DNA from: CAIODY01 sp046051225
GTDB taxonomy: Bacteria > Bacteroidota > Bacteroidia > Chitinophagales > CAIODY01
Direction: 5' to 3'
NCBI GenBank assembly: GCA_046051225.1
Contig: JBJOOR010000016.1
Span: forward strand, 1-64,000
Length of the DNA stretch: 64,000 bases
Under the pieces are notes generated by a model. It worked only from the letters and a program-made list of their open reading frames with translations. It ran no database searches and was not told the origin of the DNA. Made by a program: the position numbers and the translations under genes. Shown piece by piece: positions 36,568-46,286 of this stretch (position 1 is the first letter of the stretch; each line of letters begins with the position of its first letter).

Positions 36568-36954
36568 GTGAAAATTCCTACCGATAAACAGCTTTACGAG
36601 TCCGAAATTGCCACCTATTGGTGGGAAGGCGAAATTTTGTATTCTGTTTCCAACAAAGTGTTGCGAACAAAAGAAAATGTGAAAGCAAATTTTGAAATGA
36701 TTCAACAAATCACTCATCATAAACCCGTTTGTCTTTTAACATTTGTAAGCAATAGCGGCAAGCCCAATAAAGCAACACAAGAATATGTTCGTGAAATTTT
36801 ACCCAAAGCCTACAAAGCAATGGCAATGGTTTCGAGCAGTGGTGTTGGAAAAATAATTATGAATGTTTTGTTCAAATTTATTGCATCACCAATTCCCATG
36901 AAAAGTTTTAGTGATGAAGAAAAAGCAAAAGAGTGGTTGAAGAATTATTTATGA
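36568..36954 (+). CDS. STAS/SpoIIAA-like (DUF7793-type) small protein
   Basis: 128 residues. GTG start at 36568, 2 nt after the TAG of the SRPBCC gene, which supports translational coupling; no ATG lies in frame nearby. The pattern is that of Bacteroidota SpoIIAA/STAS-like proteins: IATYWWEGEILYSVSNKVLRTKENVKANF near the start, HKPVCLLTFVSN strand (~50-62), YKAMAMVSSSGVGKIIMNVLFKF (~82-104), and the ending SDEEKAKEWLKNYL. Function unknown. No catalytic motif. Confidence 0.6.
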   Translation: MKIPTDKQLYESEIATYWWEGEILYSVSNKVLRTKENVKANFEMIQQITHHKPVCLLTFVSNSGKPNKATQEYVREILPKAYKAMAMVSSSGVGKIIMNVLFKFIASPIPMKSFSDEEKAKEWLKNYL

Positions 36955-36984
36955 TTTGATTGACTAGATTTCACTATTTTTTAG

Positions 36985-36992
36985 CATATTTG
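36985..36992 (+). promoter_or_regulatory. -7 element for the acyl-CoA dehydrogenase gene
   Basis: CATATTTG, one mismatch to TAnnTTTG, with a TTG 22 nt upstream. An ATCTTA...TAAGAT hairpin (37003-37022) lies in the predicted leader. Confidence 0.35.
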
Positions 36993-37055
36993 CACACATC
37001 CTCATCTTATTTAATTTAAGATGACCTTTAATAACAATTTACTTTTTATATAATA

Positions 37056-38210
37056 ATGAATTTTGAATTAACAGAAGAACAATTAGCAGTACGCCAAGCA
37101 GCCCGTGATTTTGCACAAAATGACTGTTTACCAGGCGTTATTGAACGTGATGAACATCAAAAATTTCCGAAAGAGCAAATTATGAAATTAGCCGAACTCG
37201 GATTTATGGGAATGATGGTTGACCCAAAATATGGCGGCAGCGGTATGGATACCATTAGCTATGTATTAGCAATGGAAGAAATCAGTAAAGTTGATGCATC
37301 AGTTTCGGTAGCTGTAAGTGTAAACAATTCGTTAGTATGTTGGGGATTAGAAACGTATGGCAACGAAGCACAAAAAGAAAAATATTTAAAACCATTGGCG
37401 CAAGGCACGAAAGATGGCGAATTGTGCATCGGTGCATTTTTATTAAGTGAACCCGAAGCTGGCAGCGATGCTACTTCGCAACGTACAACAGCAGTTGATA
37501 TGGGCGACCATTATATTTTAAATGGTACGAAAAATTGGATTACAAATGGTAATTCAGCAACCTATTATTTAGTAATTGCGCAAACAGATGTAGAAAAAGG
37601 ACATAAAGGTATTAACGCTTTTATTGTTGAAAAAAATTGGAAAGGTGTGGTTGTAGGTGCTAAAGAAAATAAAATGGGAATCCGTGGTTCGGATACTCAT
37701 TCTATTTTGTTCAACGATGTAATTGTACCTAAAGAAAATAGAATTGGTGAAGATGGATTTGGGTTTACATTTGCCATGAAAACATTGGCTGGCGGCAGGA
37801 TTGGTATTGCATCACAAGCATTGGGTATTGCCAGCGGCGCTTATGAATTAGCTTTAAAATATTCAAAAGAAAGAAAAGCATTTGGCAAAGAAATTAATCA
37901 ACATCAGGCAGTGGCTTTTAAATTAGCCGATATGGCTACCGAAATTGAAGCAGCAAGATTATTATGTATGAAAGCTGCTTGGGAAAAGGATAATCATTTA
38001 GATTATGCATTAAGTGGTAGTATTGCAAAAGTTTTTGCCAGCGAAGTAGCTATGAAAACCACTGTGGAAGCGGTGCAAGTGCATGGCGGATATGGTTATG
38101 TAAAAGAATACCATGTAGAACGCTTGATGAGAGATGCAAAAATCACACAAATTTATGAAGGCACCAGCGAAGTAAATAGAATTGTAATTAGCCGTAGTGT
38201 ATTAAGATAA
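37056..38210 (+). CDS. Acyl-CoA dehydrogenase
   Basis: 384 residues, the standard length. The N-terminal helical domain starts NFELTEEQLAVRQAARDFAQ. The FAD-binding middle strand region has LSEPEAGSDATSQRTTA (~131-147) and NGTKNWITNG (~157-166). The C-terminal helical domain carries the catalytic base in QIYEGTSEVNRIVISR near the end, the usual glutamate of short- and medium-chain enzymes. It oxidises acyl-CoA to trans-2-enoyl-CoA and passes electrons to electron-transfer flavoprotein. Chain-length specificity cannot be read from the sequence. Single-gene unit with terminator at 38232-38270. Confidence 0.95.
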   Translation: MNFELTEEQLAVRQAARDFAQNDCLPGVIERDEHQKFPKEQIMKLAELGFMGMMVDPKYGGSGMDTISYVLAMEEISKVDASVSVAVSVNNSLVCWGLETYGNEAQKEKYLKPLAQGTKDGELCIGAFLLSEPEAGSDATSQRTTAVDMGDHYILNGTKNWITNGNSATYYLVIAQTDVEKGHKGINAFIVEKNWKGVVVGAKENKMGIRGSDTHSILFNDVIVPKENRIGEDGFGFTFAMKTLAGGRIGIASQALGIASGAYELALKYSKERKAFGKEINQHQAVAFKLADMATEIEAARLLCMKAAWEKDNHLDYALSGSIAKVFASEVAMKTTVEAVQVHGGYGYVKEYHVERLMRDAKITQIYEGTSEVNRIVISRSVLR

Positions 38211-38231
38211 TAGGATAACAAAGATTCATTA

Positions 38232-38270
38232 AAAAAGCTTCAACTGAACTATTCAATTGAAGCTTTTTTT
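38232..38270 (+). terminator. Terminator of the acyl-CoA dehydrogenase gene
   Basis: A 12-bp stem AAAAAGCTTCAA / TTGAAGCTTTTT with a 13-nt loop and a T7 tail, 22 nt after the stop. Confidence 0.88.
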
Positions 38271-38295
38271 AATTGACTAAACATTGAAATAAAAA

Positions 38296-39102
38296 ATGAT
38301 AAGATTTTTCCTTATTTGCAACACCCTATTGTTTATTTTAATCAATAATAGTTTTGCTCAAAATTTAAATACAGATTCTATTCAGCAATCAATTAGCAAT
38401 AAAAATAGATTTGCCATGGGTTTATACACCGATTATGTTTTAAAAGATAATCTGATATACAATAGCACTCAAAATTTTGAACAAAAATATAATGCACAAA
38501 GAGGCGAAAGAGAATTTTTTGATTTCAAAAGATTTCATTTTCAACCCATTTTAGTTTTCAAATACCATAACCTATCTATCAGTTATTTTGGATTTAGACT
38601 AGGAATTCCAAATACAGAAGGTTACTCCAATGTTTATGAGACTAAAATAAAAAAAATAAAATGCAAAAGTTTATTTTTTAAAACCGACTTCATTGCTAAA
38701 GAACGCAAATCAAAAATAGGTTTATTAAATTTTTTCAGTTTTAAAATCTCATATAGCAAAGATTCAGCTATGTTAAATTCATCTACTACTTTAAACTATC
38801 AAACCAAAGGACAACAATATATTTTCAATTCTCAAAATTACACATTAGCATATTCGCCTGATTGTAAAGTTGAATACAAAAGAAGTTTGATACAAATTGG
38901 GTTTGAAATTTATTTGTTCAGTTATTCAAAATATTCTACTATTTATACTGATTATTTTGATGTAGTATCAAGTCCATCTAAATCATATATTCACACCGAA
39001 ACAAAAAATTATAGAGAATTATTAACTCCATTTAATTTTCAGAAAAGTGGTAATTTGCTTTTTAACGTACATGTTATTTATGCTTTTCGATTATTACCTT
39101 AA
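38296..39102 (+). CDS. Exported, probable outer-membrane-associated protein, unknown function
   Basis: 268 residues. Signal peptide to ~22 (FLICNTLLFILINNSFAQ). The mature part is rich in aromatic residues and alternating strands (PILVFKYHNLSISYFGFRLGIP, LLFNVHVIYAFRLLP) and ends in a terminal strand, which suggests a small beta-barrel or barrel-like outer membrane protein. No family is recognised. The terminal residues LLP lack the usual aromatic C-terminal signature, so barrel status is uncertain. Confidence 0.55.
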   Translation: MIRFFLICNTLLFILINNSFAQNLNTDSIQQSISNKNRFAMGLYTDYVLKDNLIYNSTQNFEQKYNAQRGEREFFDFKRFHFQPILVFKYHNLSISYFGFRLGIPNTEGYSNVYETKIKKIKCKSLFFKTDFIAKERKSKIGLLNFFSFKISYSKDSAMLNSSTTLNYQTKGQQYIFNSQNYTLAYSPDCKVEYKRSLIQIGFEIYLFSYSKYSTIYTDYFDVVSSPSKSYIHTETKNYRELLTPFNFQKSGNLLFNVHVIYAFRLLP

Positions 39103-39183
39103 GTTTTCAGAAACATTAAAAAAACATTTTAGCAACTTTATTAAATTGCTATTTATGTTTGCATAATACAATGCAATAAAATT

Positions 39184-40149
39184 TTACCAATATTTTCCTT
39201 CATTCAAATAGTTCAATACATAATCTTTCACACCTTGCTCAATGGTAGTAAATGGTTTGGGGTATCCTACTTTTTGTAATTTAGTCATATTAGCTTCGGT
39301 AAAATATTGATATTTATCTCTAATATCAATAGGGGTATCAATAAATTCAATAGCAGGTGATTTACCAAGGGCAGTAAAAATTGCATTTACCAAATCTTTA
39401 AAAGTTCGGGCTTTACCGCTTCCTAAATTATAAATTCCATTGGTTGGTTTTTCGTTTTTTAAAAACATAATTACATCTGTAACATCTTTTACATACACAA
39501 AATCTCGAAGCTGTTCACCATCATTATAATCGGGTCGATGCGATTTAAATAGTTTCACAAACCCATCTTTTTTAATTTGATTATACGAATGAAAAACTAC
39601 ACTTGCCATTCTGGCTTTATGAAATTCATTTGGGCCATACACATTAAAAAACTTTAAGCCATACCAATTTGGTGGCGTATTTTTTTGCTGCAAAGCCCAC
39701 ACATCAAAATCTTGTTTTGATTGTCCATAAGGATTTAAAGGCATTAAGCTGGGAATGGTGGATTCGTTATCATCATATCCATTTTCGCCAGCGCCATAAG
39801 TGGCTGCCGACGAAGCATATACCATAGGTATTTTATTTTCAGTACAAATATTCCAAATTGATTTAGTGTAATTCAGATTCAGTTCATTAAATATTTCTAC
39901 ATCAAATAATGTGGTATCGGTTTTAGCACCTATATGAAAAATGAATTCAACTTTTGCTGCATTAGCTTGAAACCAATTAATAAAAATATTGCGATGCATA
40001 GTTTCGGTATATTGTTTTCCTGATAAGTTTTTCATTTTATCTGCATTCGAAAAATCATCTACCAATAATAAATCACTAATTCCTGCTTCGTTTAGCTTAC
40101 TTACAAAACAGCTACCAATAAATCCTGCTGCGCCTGTTACAATTATCAT
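39184..40149 (-). CDS. hldD: ADP-L-glycero-D-manno-heptose 6-epimerase
   Basis: 321 residues from the ATG at 40149; seven codons further upstream are open but the Rossmann fold begins at once (MIIVTGAAGFIGSCFVSKL). Short-chain dehydrogenase features: NADP-binding GAAGFIG, YASSAATYG (~115) and the catalytic YGQSK (~143), plus FNVYGPNE and QLRDFVYVKDV. It epimerises ADP-heptose for the lipopolysaccharide inner core, in the cytoplasm. Monocistronic here, with a TACATTTG -7 element just upstream (40168-40175). Confidence 0.93.
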   Translation of the reverse strand: MIIVTGAAGFIGSCFVSKLNEAGISDLLLVDDFSNADKMKNLSGKQYTETMHRNIFINWFQANAAKVEFIFHIGAKTDTTLFDVEIFNELNLNYTKSIWNICTENKIPMVYASSAATYGAGENGYDDNESTIPSLMPLNPYGQSKQDFDVWALQQKNTPPNWYGLKFFNVYGPNEFHKARMASVVFHSYNQIKKDGFVKLFKSHRPDYNDGEQLRDFVYVKDVTDVIMFLKNEKPTNGIYNLGSGKARTFKDLVNAIFTALGKSPAIEFIDTPIDIRDKYQYFTEANMTKLQKVGYPKPFTTIEQGVKDYVLNYLNEGKYW

Positions 40150-40167
40150 GATGTGTAAATTAAGGTA

Positions 40168-40175
40168 CAAATGTA
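40168..40175 (-). promoter_or_regulatory. -7 element for hldD
   Basis: TACATTTG on the minus strand, an exact TAnnTTTG match, 18 nt before the ATG. No clear -33 TTG. Confidence 0.4.
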
Positions 40176-40303
40176 AGTATCAAATTTTATTCTAACATTT
40201 TTAGGTTATAATACTTAGAAAGTTGTTCACAACTGTTACCATTTTACGATGAATAGCGTAAGCTATATCTATCAATTTCATTCTATATTTGACAAGTATA
40301 AAA

Positions 40304-43300
40304 ATGAAATTAACCACAAAAGCTTTAATGCTTATGTTGTTGCTGTTAATACACTTGCAAAGCAAGGCGCAGGGCACCATACAGTTAAAAAGTGAAAATA
40401 TTTTTCAGAAAAACGGATTCGGCAATGTGCATGTAAATGCCATAGCGCAGGATAGGTTTGGCTACATCTGGTTGGGCACTAGCGAAGGATTGTACAAATT
40501 TGATGGATACAATTTGGCGGCTAAGCAGCTTAATTTAGATGGAAAGATTTTTTTAAATAAAAACATCAGCAATTTATTTATTGATTCGAAACAAAACTTA
40601 TGGATACTAAATAGCGAAACAGGATTATTGCGATATAATATTTTAAATTATAAAACAGATAACTTTTCGACTGATAAAAAAAATCAAAACTCATTACGAA
40701 ATAACCATGTGGTTCAAATGGTAGAAGACAATGAAGGAAATTATTGGATAGCCACCACCGATGGATTGGATAAACTTGAAATAAGGTTAAATGATAAGAG
40801 CGAAGAAAACTACAAGTTTACTCATTTTACAAATTCAAATGAAAACTCAATACCATCCAACAATGTAAAATGTTTATTGGTGGATAATAGTTTTATTTGG
40901 ATAGGCACCGAAGATGGATTGTGTAAAATTGAAACGAGAACTGGTGCTATTGAGCAACATGAGGAAATAAATTTTAATAATCAAAAACGAAATTCAATTG
41001 CTACGATTTCAATCAATAATCAAACACACGATATTTGGGTAGGTACAAGAGATAATGGGGTATGGGTACTTGGCAAAAATGTATTGGGACAAATGCTATT
41101 TACCGAATTTATTAAACCTAGTATATACAATAATAAAGAGTTGAGTTCTATTTTGTTTGACTATAATTTCAATATTTGGTTGGGTGTAAATGGTGGTAAT
41201 GTGGTAAAATTTAATATGAAAAGCCAAAGTTCAGAAGAAGTAGATATACAAACAGCTGGTGGGCAAAAAGTAAACCTAATGTTTCGTGATGCATCGGGTG
41301 TAATATGGATGGCTCATGAAAACGGATTGAACAAAATATTTGATAAAAAGAAATTCAGCAATATTGATTTACACAAAGATCCATTTAATATAAAAGACAA
41401 TACAAATGTTTACTCTATTTTAGAAGATAAAACAGGTAATATTTGGATTGGTACTGACAATAATGGATTGCTAAAATATTCGGCATCAAAGCATGAAGTG
41501 ATTAAATACAGCATGAAATCCGATAAGGCACATAAAATTATAAGCAATGAAGTATATGCCCTTACCGAAAATAAATTTATGATTTATGTGGGCACAAGAA
41601 AAGGACTAAGTGCAATTAATAAAGAAACAGGTGAAGTGGTAAATGTACCCGAACAAAAAACAAATTTAGATATAAATACACTTACTACTGATGCTAATGG
41701 CAATGTATGGATAGGATTAATGAATAACGGTTTTTGCCGAATGGATTATACCAATTGGCAGTTTGCAAACTATAATGATATTGAAAATTTGGGTAAACAA
41801 AACGCTAACAATGATGTAAAATTTATTTATCCATCAAAAGAAGGAATGGTGTATTTAGCCACCGATAGCGGATTGAAAAAATTTAACCCCATCACCCAAA
41901 CATTTAGCCGCTATAGATTTGATAGAAATATTCCTACCTCTATTACTTCTAATACCGTAACGGCATTGTACGAAGACAAAGATTTATATTTATGGATAGG
42001 TACCTATAATGGTGGCTTTAATAGGTTTGATCCGAAAAAAGAAACCTTTAATAGAATACCGTGTAGCTATATGAATGAAAATACAGAGGTGTATTCTATC
42101 TTGCCCGATGGTAAAAATAATTTATGGTTAAGCACCAATGTAGGCATTATTAAATACGAAATAGCATCAGGCAATTTTTTATTATTTGATAAAACAGATG
42201 GTACAATAAGCAACGAATACAATGCTGGTGCATTTTTTAAAAACAATAAAGGCGAAATATACTATGGTGGGATAAATGGTATTACATTTTTCAATCCCGA
42301 TAGTATTTCAAACTATAAAAGCGAATTTAAATTAGCTTTTAACAGCGTTACTACCAATAATCAATTGCTACCATTCAAATACGATAGCCTATTCAATCCA
42401 TCTATTACTTTATTGCCCGAGCAATATAACTTCACAGTTGATTTTACAGCTATCAATTTTATTTCATCAGATAAAATACAATATGCTTATAAATTGATGG
42501 GTAGCGATAAAGATTGGGTTTATACAGGTAATAGGCATTTTACTATATTTAATAATCTTAACCCAGGCACTTATTATTTAAAATTTAAAGCATCCATTGT
42601 TGAAGGTGTATGGAAAGAAAGCCCTTACACTTTAACCATAATTATAAAGCCTCCTTTTTGGCGTACATGGTGGTTTTATTCATTTGTACTAATGGCAATA
42701 ATTGCATTAACTTACCTCATAGTTAGCATTAGATTAAAACAAACTGCACATCTTAAAGAGGAAGAAGTAGCTAAGCAAAGCAATAAAATGAAACAGCAGT
42801 TTTTGGCTAATATGAGCCACGAAATTCGTACACCTATGAATAGTGTAATTGGGTTTACTGAATTATTAAGCCAAACACAACTTAATAGCGAACAAAGCAA
42901 TTACTTAAATGCTATTAAAAGTTCGGCAGAAAATTTATTAGTAATTATAAACGATATTTTAGATTTTTCGAAAATTGATTCGGGTAAAGTAGAACTACAA
43001 AAAGAAAATGTACAAATTCAAAAAATAATTGACAAAGTTCATTCTACACTTTATTTAAAAGCTAAAGAAAAAGATTTAAAATTTGTAATAGAAAAACTAT
43101 CAGATGTACCCGATATTATTTACTGTGATGAAGTAAGACTCTATCAAATATTAATCAATCTATTAAACAATGCTATTAAATTTACACACGAAGGTAAAAT
43201 TGGATTACAAATCATGAAATTGGAAGACCATGACAATCAAGTAAAATTACAATTCAAAATATATGATACTGGTGTAGGAATAGAAAAAGAACAGTTACCC

Positions 43301-44017
43301 AAAATTTTCAACTCGTTTACGCAAGCCAATATGGACACTTCAAAAAAATATGGTGGTACTGGATTAGGATTGGCAATTACTAAACAATTAATTGAATTAT
43401 TTGATGGTAAAATATTTGTAGAAAGCGAAATTGGCGAAGGCACTACATTCCATGTCGAAATACCATTTGAGAAAAAAGAAGATAGTTTTTCGGTAGTTCA
43501 TAAAAAAGAAACAGGCATTCAACCCAAAATGTATCGCAATGGAAAATTAACTACTGGCATGAATCATACTGCCGATAATTTTTCAGAAAATATAACCCCT
43601 GTAGAAGAATCAGAAATAAAAAAACTGAATATACTTTTAGCCGAAGACAACCCATTTAATCAACTATTAGCAAAAACAGTTTTGAATAAATATTTTCCTG
43701 ATGCCATACTTACAGTAGCCAATAATGGCAAACAAGTTTTAGATTTTTTTGAAAAAGGAAAACAATTTGATATAATTTTGATGGATGTACAAATGCCCGA
43801 AATGGATGGCTTTGAAACTACTTTAAAAATAAGAGAAGATAAGGCATTTGCCAGCATACCAATTATTGCTTGTACAGCAGGTGTTACCCCCCCCGAAGTA
43901 CAACAATGTTTTGATTCAGGGATGGATGATTTTTTGGCAAAACCATTTCAGCCTAATGATTTAGTAAACAAGATTAATTTTCATATTCAAAAATCACAAG
44001 CAAAAAAAGCAAAATAA
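40304..44017 (+). CDS. Hybrid two-component sensor: periplasmic propeller sensor, histidine kinase, receiver
   Basis: 1237 residues from the ATG at 40304; a TTG at 40289 is in frame. Signal peptide to ~23 (LMLLLLIHLQSKAQG). Two seven-bladed Reg_prop propellers follow, with repeats such as YIWLGTSEGLYKFDG, NIWIGTDNNGLLKY and YLWIGTYNGGFNRF (~40-690). Then a Y_Y_Y domain (~700-785), one transmembrane helix (~790-810), HisKA with H839 (NMSHEIRTPMNS), HATPase (GGTGLGLAIT) and a receiver with D1161 (IILMDVQMPEMDG). This is the layout of the hybrid systems that sense oligosaccharides, but the AraC-type DNA-binding domain usual at their C-terminus is missing: the protein ends after the receiver. A separate Hpt gene starts 2 nt later. 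An extracellular glycan or peptide ligand is inferred. Confidence 0.92.
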   Translation: MKLTTKALMLMLLLLIHLQSKAQGTIQLKSENIFQKNGFGNVHVNAIAQDRFGYIWLGTSEGLYKFDGYNLAAKQLNLDGKIFLNKNISNLFIDSKQNLWILNSETGLLRYNILNYKTDNFSTDKKNQNSLRNNHVVQMVEDNEGNYWIATTDGLDKLEIRLNDKSEENYKFTHFTNSNENSIPSNNVKCLLVDNSFIWIGTEDGLCKIETRTGAIEQHEEINFNNQKRNSIATISINNQTHDIWVGTRDNGVWVLGKNVLGQMLFTEFIKPSIYNNKELSSILFDYNFNIWLGVNGGNVVKFNMKSQSSEEVDIQTAGGQKVNLMFRDASGVIWMAHENGLNKIFDKKKFSNIDLHKDPFNIKDNTNVYSILEDKTGNIWIGTDNNGLLKYSASKHEVIKYSMKSDKAHKIISNEVYALTENKFMIYVGTRKGLSAINKETGEVVNVPEQKTNLDINTLTTDANGNVWIGLMNNGFCRMDYTNWQFANYNDIENLGKQNANNDVKFIYPSKEGMVYLATDSGLKKFNPITQTFSRYRFDRNIPTSITSNTVTALYEDKDLYLWIGTYNGGFNRFDPKKETFNRIPCSYMNENTEVYSILPDGKNNLWLSTNVGIIKYEIASGNFLLFDKTDGTISNEYNAGAFFKNNKGEIYYGGINGITFFNPDSISNYKSEFKLAFNSVTTNNQLLPFKYDSLFNPSITLLPEQYNFTVDFTAINFISSDKIQYAYKLMGSDKDWVYTGNRHFTIFNNLNPGTYYLKFKASIVEGVWKESPYTLTIIIKPPFWRTWWFYSFVLMAIIALTYLIVSIRLKQTAHLKEEEVAKQSNKMKQQFLANMSHEIRTPMNSVIGFTELLSQTQLNSEQSNYLNAIKSSAENLLVIINDILDFSKIDSGKVELQKENVQIQKIIDKVHSTLYLKAKEKDLKFVIEKLSDVPDIIYCDEVRLYQILINLLNNAIKFTHEGKIGLQIMKLEDHDNQVKLQFKIYDTGVGIEKEQLPKIFNSFTQANMDTSKKYGGTGLGLAITKQLIELFDGKIFVESEIGEGTTFHVEIPFEKKEDSFSVVHKKETGIQPKMYRNGKLTTGMNHTADNFSENITPVEESEIKKLNILLAEDNPFNQLLAKTVLNKYFPDAILTVANNGKQVLDFFEKGKQFDIILMDVQMPEMDGFETTLKIREDKAFASIPIIACTAGVTPPEVQQCFDSGMDDFLAKPFQPNDLVNKINFHIQKSQAKKAK

Positions 44018-44019
44018 AT

Positions 44020-44388
44020 ATGACAACCTCAATTTGTAACCTAGAGCAGCTAAGAGCCATGACTGGCGATGACATTTCCATCATGAAAGAATTTATTAAA
44101 ATGTACTTAAAAGATACTCCTAACCTAGTATCAAAAATACGAGAAGCAAAAACACGTAAATCTTATATTGGGGAAGATAGTGTTGCTTGGTGTTGCCACA
44201 AAATGGCACCACAACTTAGCTATATGGGCATGGTATCATGTCACGAAATGATAAAAAGTATTGAAGCTAAATTAAAAGAATTGAATGGCATTTCTTATCC
44301 TGAATTAGAATCTGAAATAGATGCTGTAAATGATATTTGTTTGAAAAGTTATCGTGAACTAAATGATTTTTTAAATTCAAACGAATAA
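44020..44388 (+). CDS. Hpt (histidine phosphotransfer) domain protein
   Basis: 122 residues, all helical, no other domain. The Hpt active-site motif is CCHKMAPQLSYMG, with the phospho-acceptor histidine at ~49, and an N-terminal helix MTGDDISIMKEFIKMYLKDTPNLVSKI. It starts 2 nt after the hybrid kinase stop, so it most likely takes the phosphoryl group from that kinase's receiver and passes it to a distant response regulator. Two terminator hairpins follow. Confidence 0.85.
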   Translation: MTTSICNLEQLRAMTGDDISIMKEFIKMYLKDTPNLVSKIREAKTRKSYIGEDSVAWCCHKMAPQLSYMGMVSCHEMIKSIEAKLKELNGISYPELESEIDAVNDICLKSYRELNDFLNSNE

Positions 44389-44398
44389 TAACCCCACC

Positions 44399-44429
44399 TT
44401 ACACTTAGTAAAAATTTATTAGGTGTAAA
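44399..44429 (+). terminator. Hairpin after the Hpt gene
   Basis: Inverted repeat CTTACAC...GTGTAAG (44399-44429) with G-U pairs and an AT-rich tail; a probable plus-strand terminator, although the T-run is poor. Confidence 0.45.
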
Positions 44430-44454
44430 GTAATTTAAAAAATAATCTAAATAA

Positions 44455-44492
44455 AAAAGCCTCAATAACAAATTATGTTATTGAGGCTTTTA
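44455..44492 (-). terminator. Bidirectional terminator between the kinase/Hpt unit and the ribosomal cluster
   Basis: A 16-bp perfect stem AAAAGCCTCAATAACA / TGTTATTGAGGCTTTT with a 5-nt loop. The minus-strand tail is TTTTTTAT; this ends the long ribosomal transcript after rplQ. Confidence 0.88.
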
Positions 44493-44510
44493 CTACTATT
44501 TATTAAAAAA

Positions 44511-45011
44511 TTATTTTGATTCGTCAGTTGCTGTATTTTCACCAGCATCATCAGCTTTCTTTTTAGCAGCACCAGCTCTACGAGTACGTTTAGCAGGAGT
44601 AGCAACAGTTGTAGCCGAAGCTCCTTTCTTGTTATTAGTACCAATATAAGTAGTATTAAAATCTACTAACTCAATCATTGCAATTTCTGCACTATCTCCT
44701 GGGCGAAAACCCATTTTGATAATACGAGTGTAGCCACCTGGACGAGTTGCAATTTTTTCAGAAACCACACCAAATAGTTCTTTTATAGATTCTTTATTTT
44801 GCAAATACTTAAACACCATACGACGATTATGTGTGCTATCTGTTTTAGCTCTTGTTAATAATGGTTCTACAAATATTCTTAAAGCTTTTGCCTTAGCTAC
44901 TGTAGTAACAATACGCTTGTGTTTTATTAATGAATCAGTCATATTAGCCATCAATGCATCTCTATGTGCTTTTGTGCGGCTCAACTGGTTTACTTTTCTT
45001 CCGTGTCTCAT
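44511..45011 (-). CDS. rplQ: 50S ribosomal protein L17
   Basis: 166 residues; the core (MRHGRKVNQLSRTKAHRDALM ... ~125) is canonical, and the last ~40 residues are a Lys/Ala-rich tail (KRTRRAGAAKKKADDAGEN) like the extended L17 of other Bacteroidota. Last gene of the ribosomal cluster; 124 nt after rpoA. Confidence 0.97.
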   Translation of the reverse strand: MRHGRKVNQLSRTKAHRDALMANMTDSLIKHKRIVTTVAKAKALRIFVEPLLTRAKTDSTHNRRMVFKYLQNKESIKELFGVVSEKIATRPGGYTRIIKMGFRPGDSAEIAMIELVDFNTTYIGTNNKKGASATTVATPAKRTRRAGAAKKKADDAGENTATDESK

Positions 45012-45015
45012 TTGT

Positions 45016-45042
45016 AATTATGAATTATGAATTATGAATTAT
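45016..45042. repeat. Heptamer tandem repeat between rpoA and rplQ
   Basis: Three copies of AATTATG plus a partial fourth, just upstream of the rplQ ATG. A perfect 16-bp palindrome TACTTAGTACTAAGTA lies nearby at 45112-45127. Confidence 0.7.
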
Positions 45043-45135
45043 AAACTGTTTGTTGCTTAATTCTAACTCTGTTTTTTAAATTTATTTTCTGTATTTAATC
45101 TCAATACTAAATACTTAGTACTAAGTACTTTTCAA

Positions 45136-46128
45136 TTAGTCTTCTAATTTGTATTTTGCTAAATCCATTCCGAAGTGTAAGCCTTTATCAATAACCATTT
45201 GCTCAATTTCAGTTAATGATTTTTTACCGAAGTTTCTGAATTTCAATAAGTCATTCATATCGTATCTTACTAATTCGCTTAAGCTATTGATTTTAGCTGT
45301 TTTTAAACAGTTGTAAGCACGAACGCTTAAATCTAAATCTTCTAATGGTGTTTTCAATAATTTACGCATATGTAATACAGCATCGTCAACTACTTCATGA
45401 TGCTCATCAGAAATATCATCAAATGTAATTCTTTCATCACTAATCAACATTAAGTGTTGAATCATAATTCTTGCAGCTTCTTTCACTGCTTCTTCAGGAT
45501 GAATAGTACCATCAGTTTTAACATCTAGTATTAATTTTTCATAATCAGTACGTTGTTCAACACGAGTATTCTCGATATGATATTTAACGTTTTTAATTGG
45601 AGTATGAATAGAATCTATTGAAATTGTACCAATTGGTTGATCTTTAGTTTTATTATCTTCCGCTGGCACGTAACCTCTTCCTTTACCGATAGTTAAATCA
45701 ATTTGAAAGTTTACAGAAGATTCCATTCTACAAATCAACAATTCAGGATTCATTACTTTAAATGACGTAGTATGCTTTTCAATTACTTCGGCCGCTAATT
45801 CTTCTTTTCCCTTTATATTGATAGTAATTTTTTCATTACTTAAATCAGTCTCAACGATCTTTTTTAAGCGAACTTGTTTTAAGTTCAAAACAATTTCAGT
45901 TACATCTTCCATAACACCTTTGATAGTGCTAAATTCATGTTCAACGCCTGATATTTTTATAGATGTTATTGCATATCCCTCTAATGAAGACAATAAAATT
46001 CTTCTCAAAGAGTTTCCAATTGTTACACCAAATCCAGGTTCTAATGGGCGAAATTCGAAAGTTCCTTCAAAATCTGTTGCCTTGTTTAGAACTATTTTAT
46101 CTGGTTTTACAAAATTTAAAACAGCCAT
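45136..46128 (-). CDS. rpoA: DNA-directed RNA polymerase subunit alpha
   Basis: 330 residues. N-terminal dimerisation domain (FEFRPLEPGFGVTIGNSLRRILLSS, ~25-49) that assembles beta and beta', and C-terminal domain (~255-325) with LEDLDLSVRAYNCLKTAKI and LLKFRNFGKKSLTEIEQ, which binds promoter DNA and regulators. Usual position between rpsD and rplQ. Confidence 0.98.
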   Translation of the reverse strand: MAVLNFVKPDKIVLNKATDFEGTFEFRPLEPGFGVTIGNSLRRILLSSLEGYAITSIKISGVEHEFSTIKGVMEDVTEIVLNLKQVRLKKIVETDLSNEKITINIKGKEELAAEVIEKHTTSFKVMNPELLICRMESSVNFQIDLTIGKGRGYVPAEDNKTKDQPIGTISIDSIHTPIKNVKYHIENTRVEQRTDYEKLILDVKTDGTIHPEEAVKEAARIMIQHLMLISDERITFDDISDEHHEVVDDAVLHMRKLLKTPLEDLDLSVRAYNCLKTAKINSLSELVRYDMNDLLKFRNFGKKSLTEIEQMVIDKGLHFGMDLAKYKLED

Positions 46129-46286
46129 GTTATTATTTATGATTTATTGATTTAGATTAAATTATTGTCATTGGTTTCTTTCAACATTCTTTATTTAGTT
46201 AATGAACCTTTGACTTCTTATTTTGTACTTTATCAATCACTAATCTATTGCAATTACCAATAAATAATGATCAACAAGTTAATTTA

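Noticed and set aside
40284..40291. TATATTTG as a promoter for the propeller-sensor kinase
   Set aside because: An exact -7 match, but it would leave a leader of only about 6 nt and there is no -33 TTG at the right distance.
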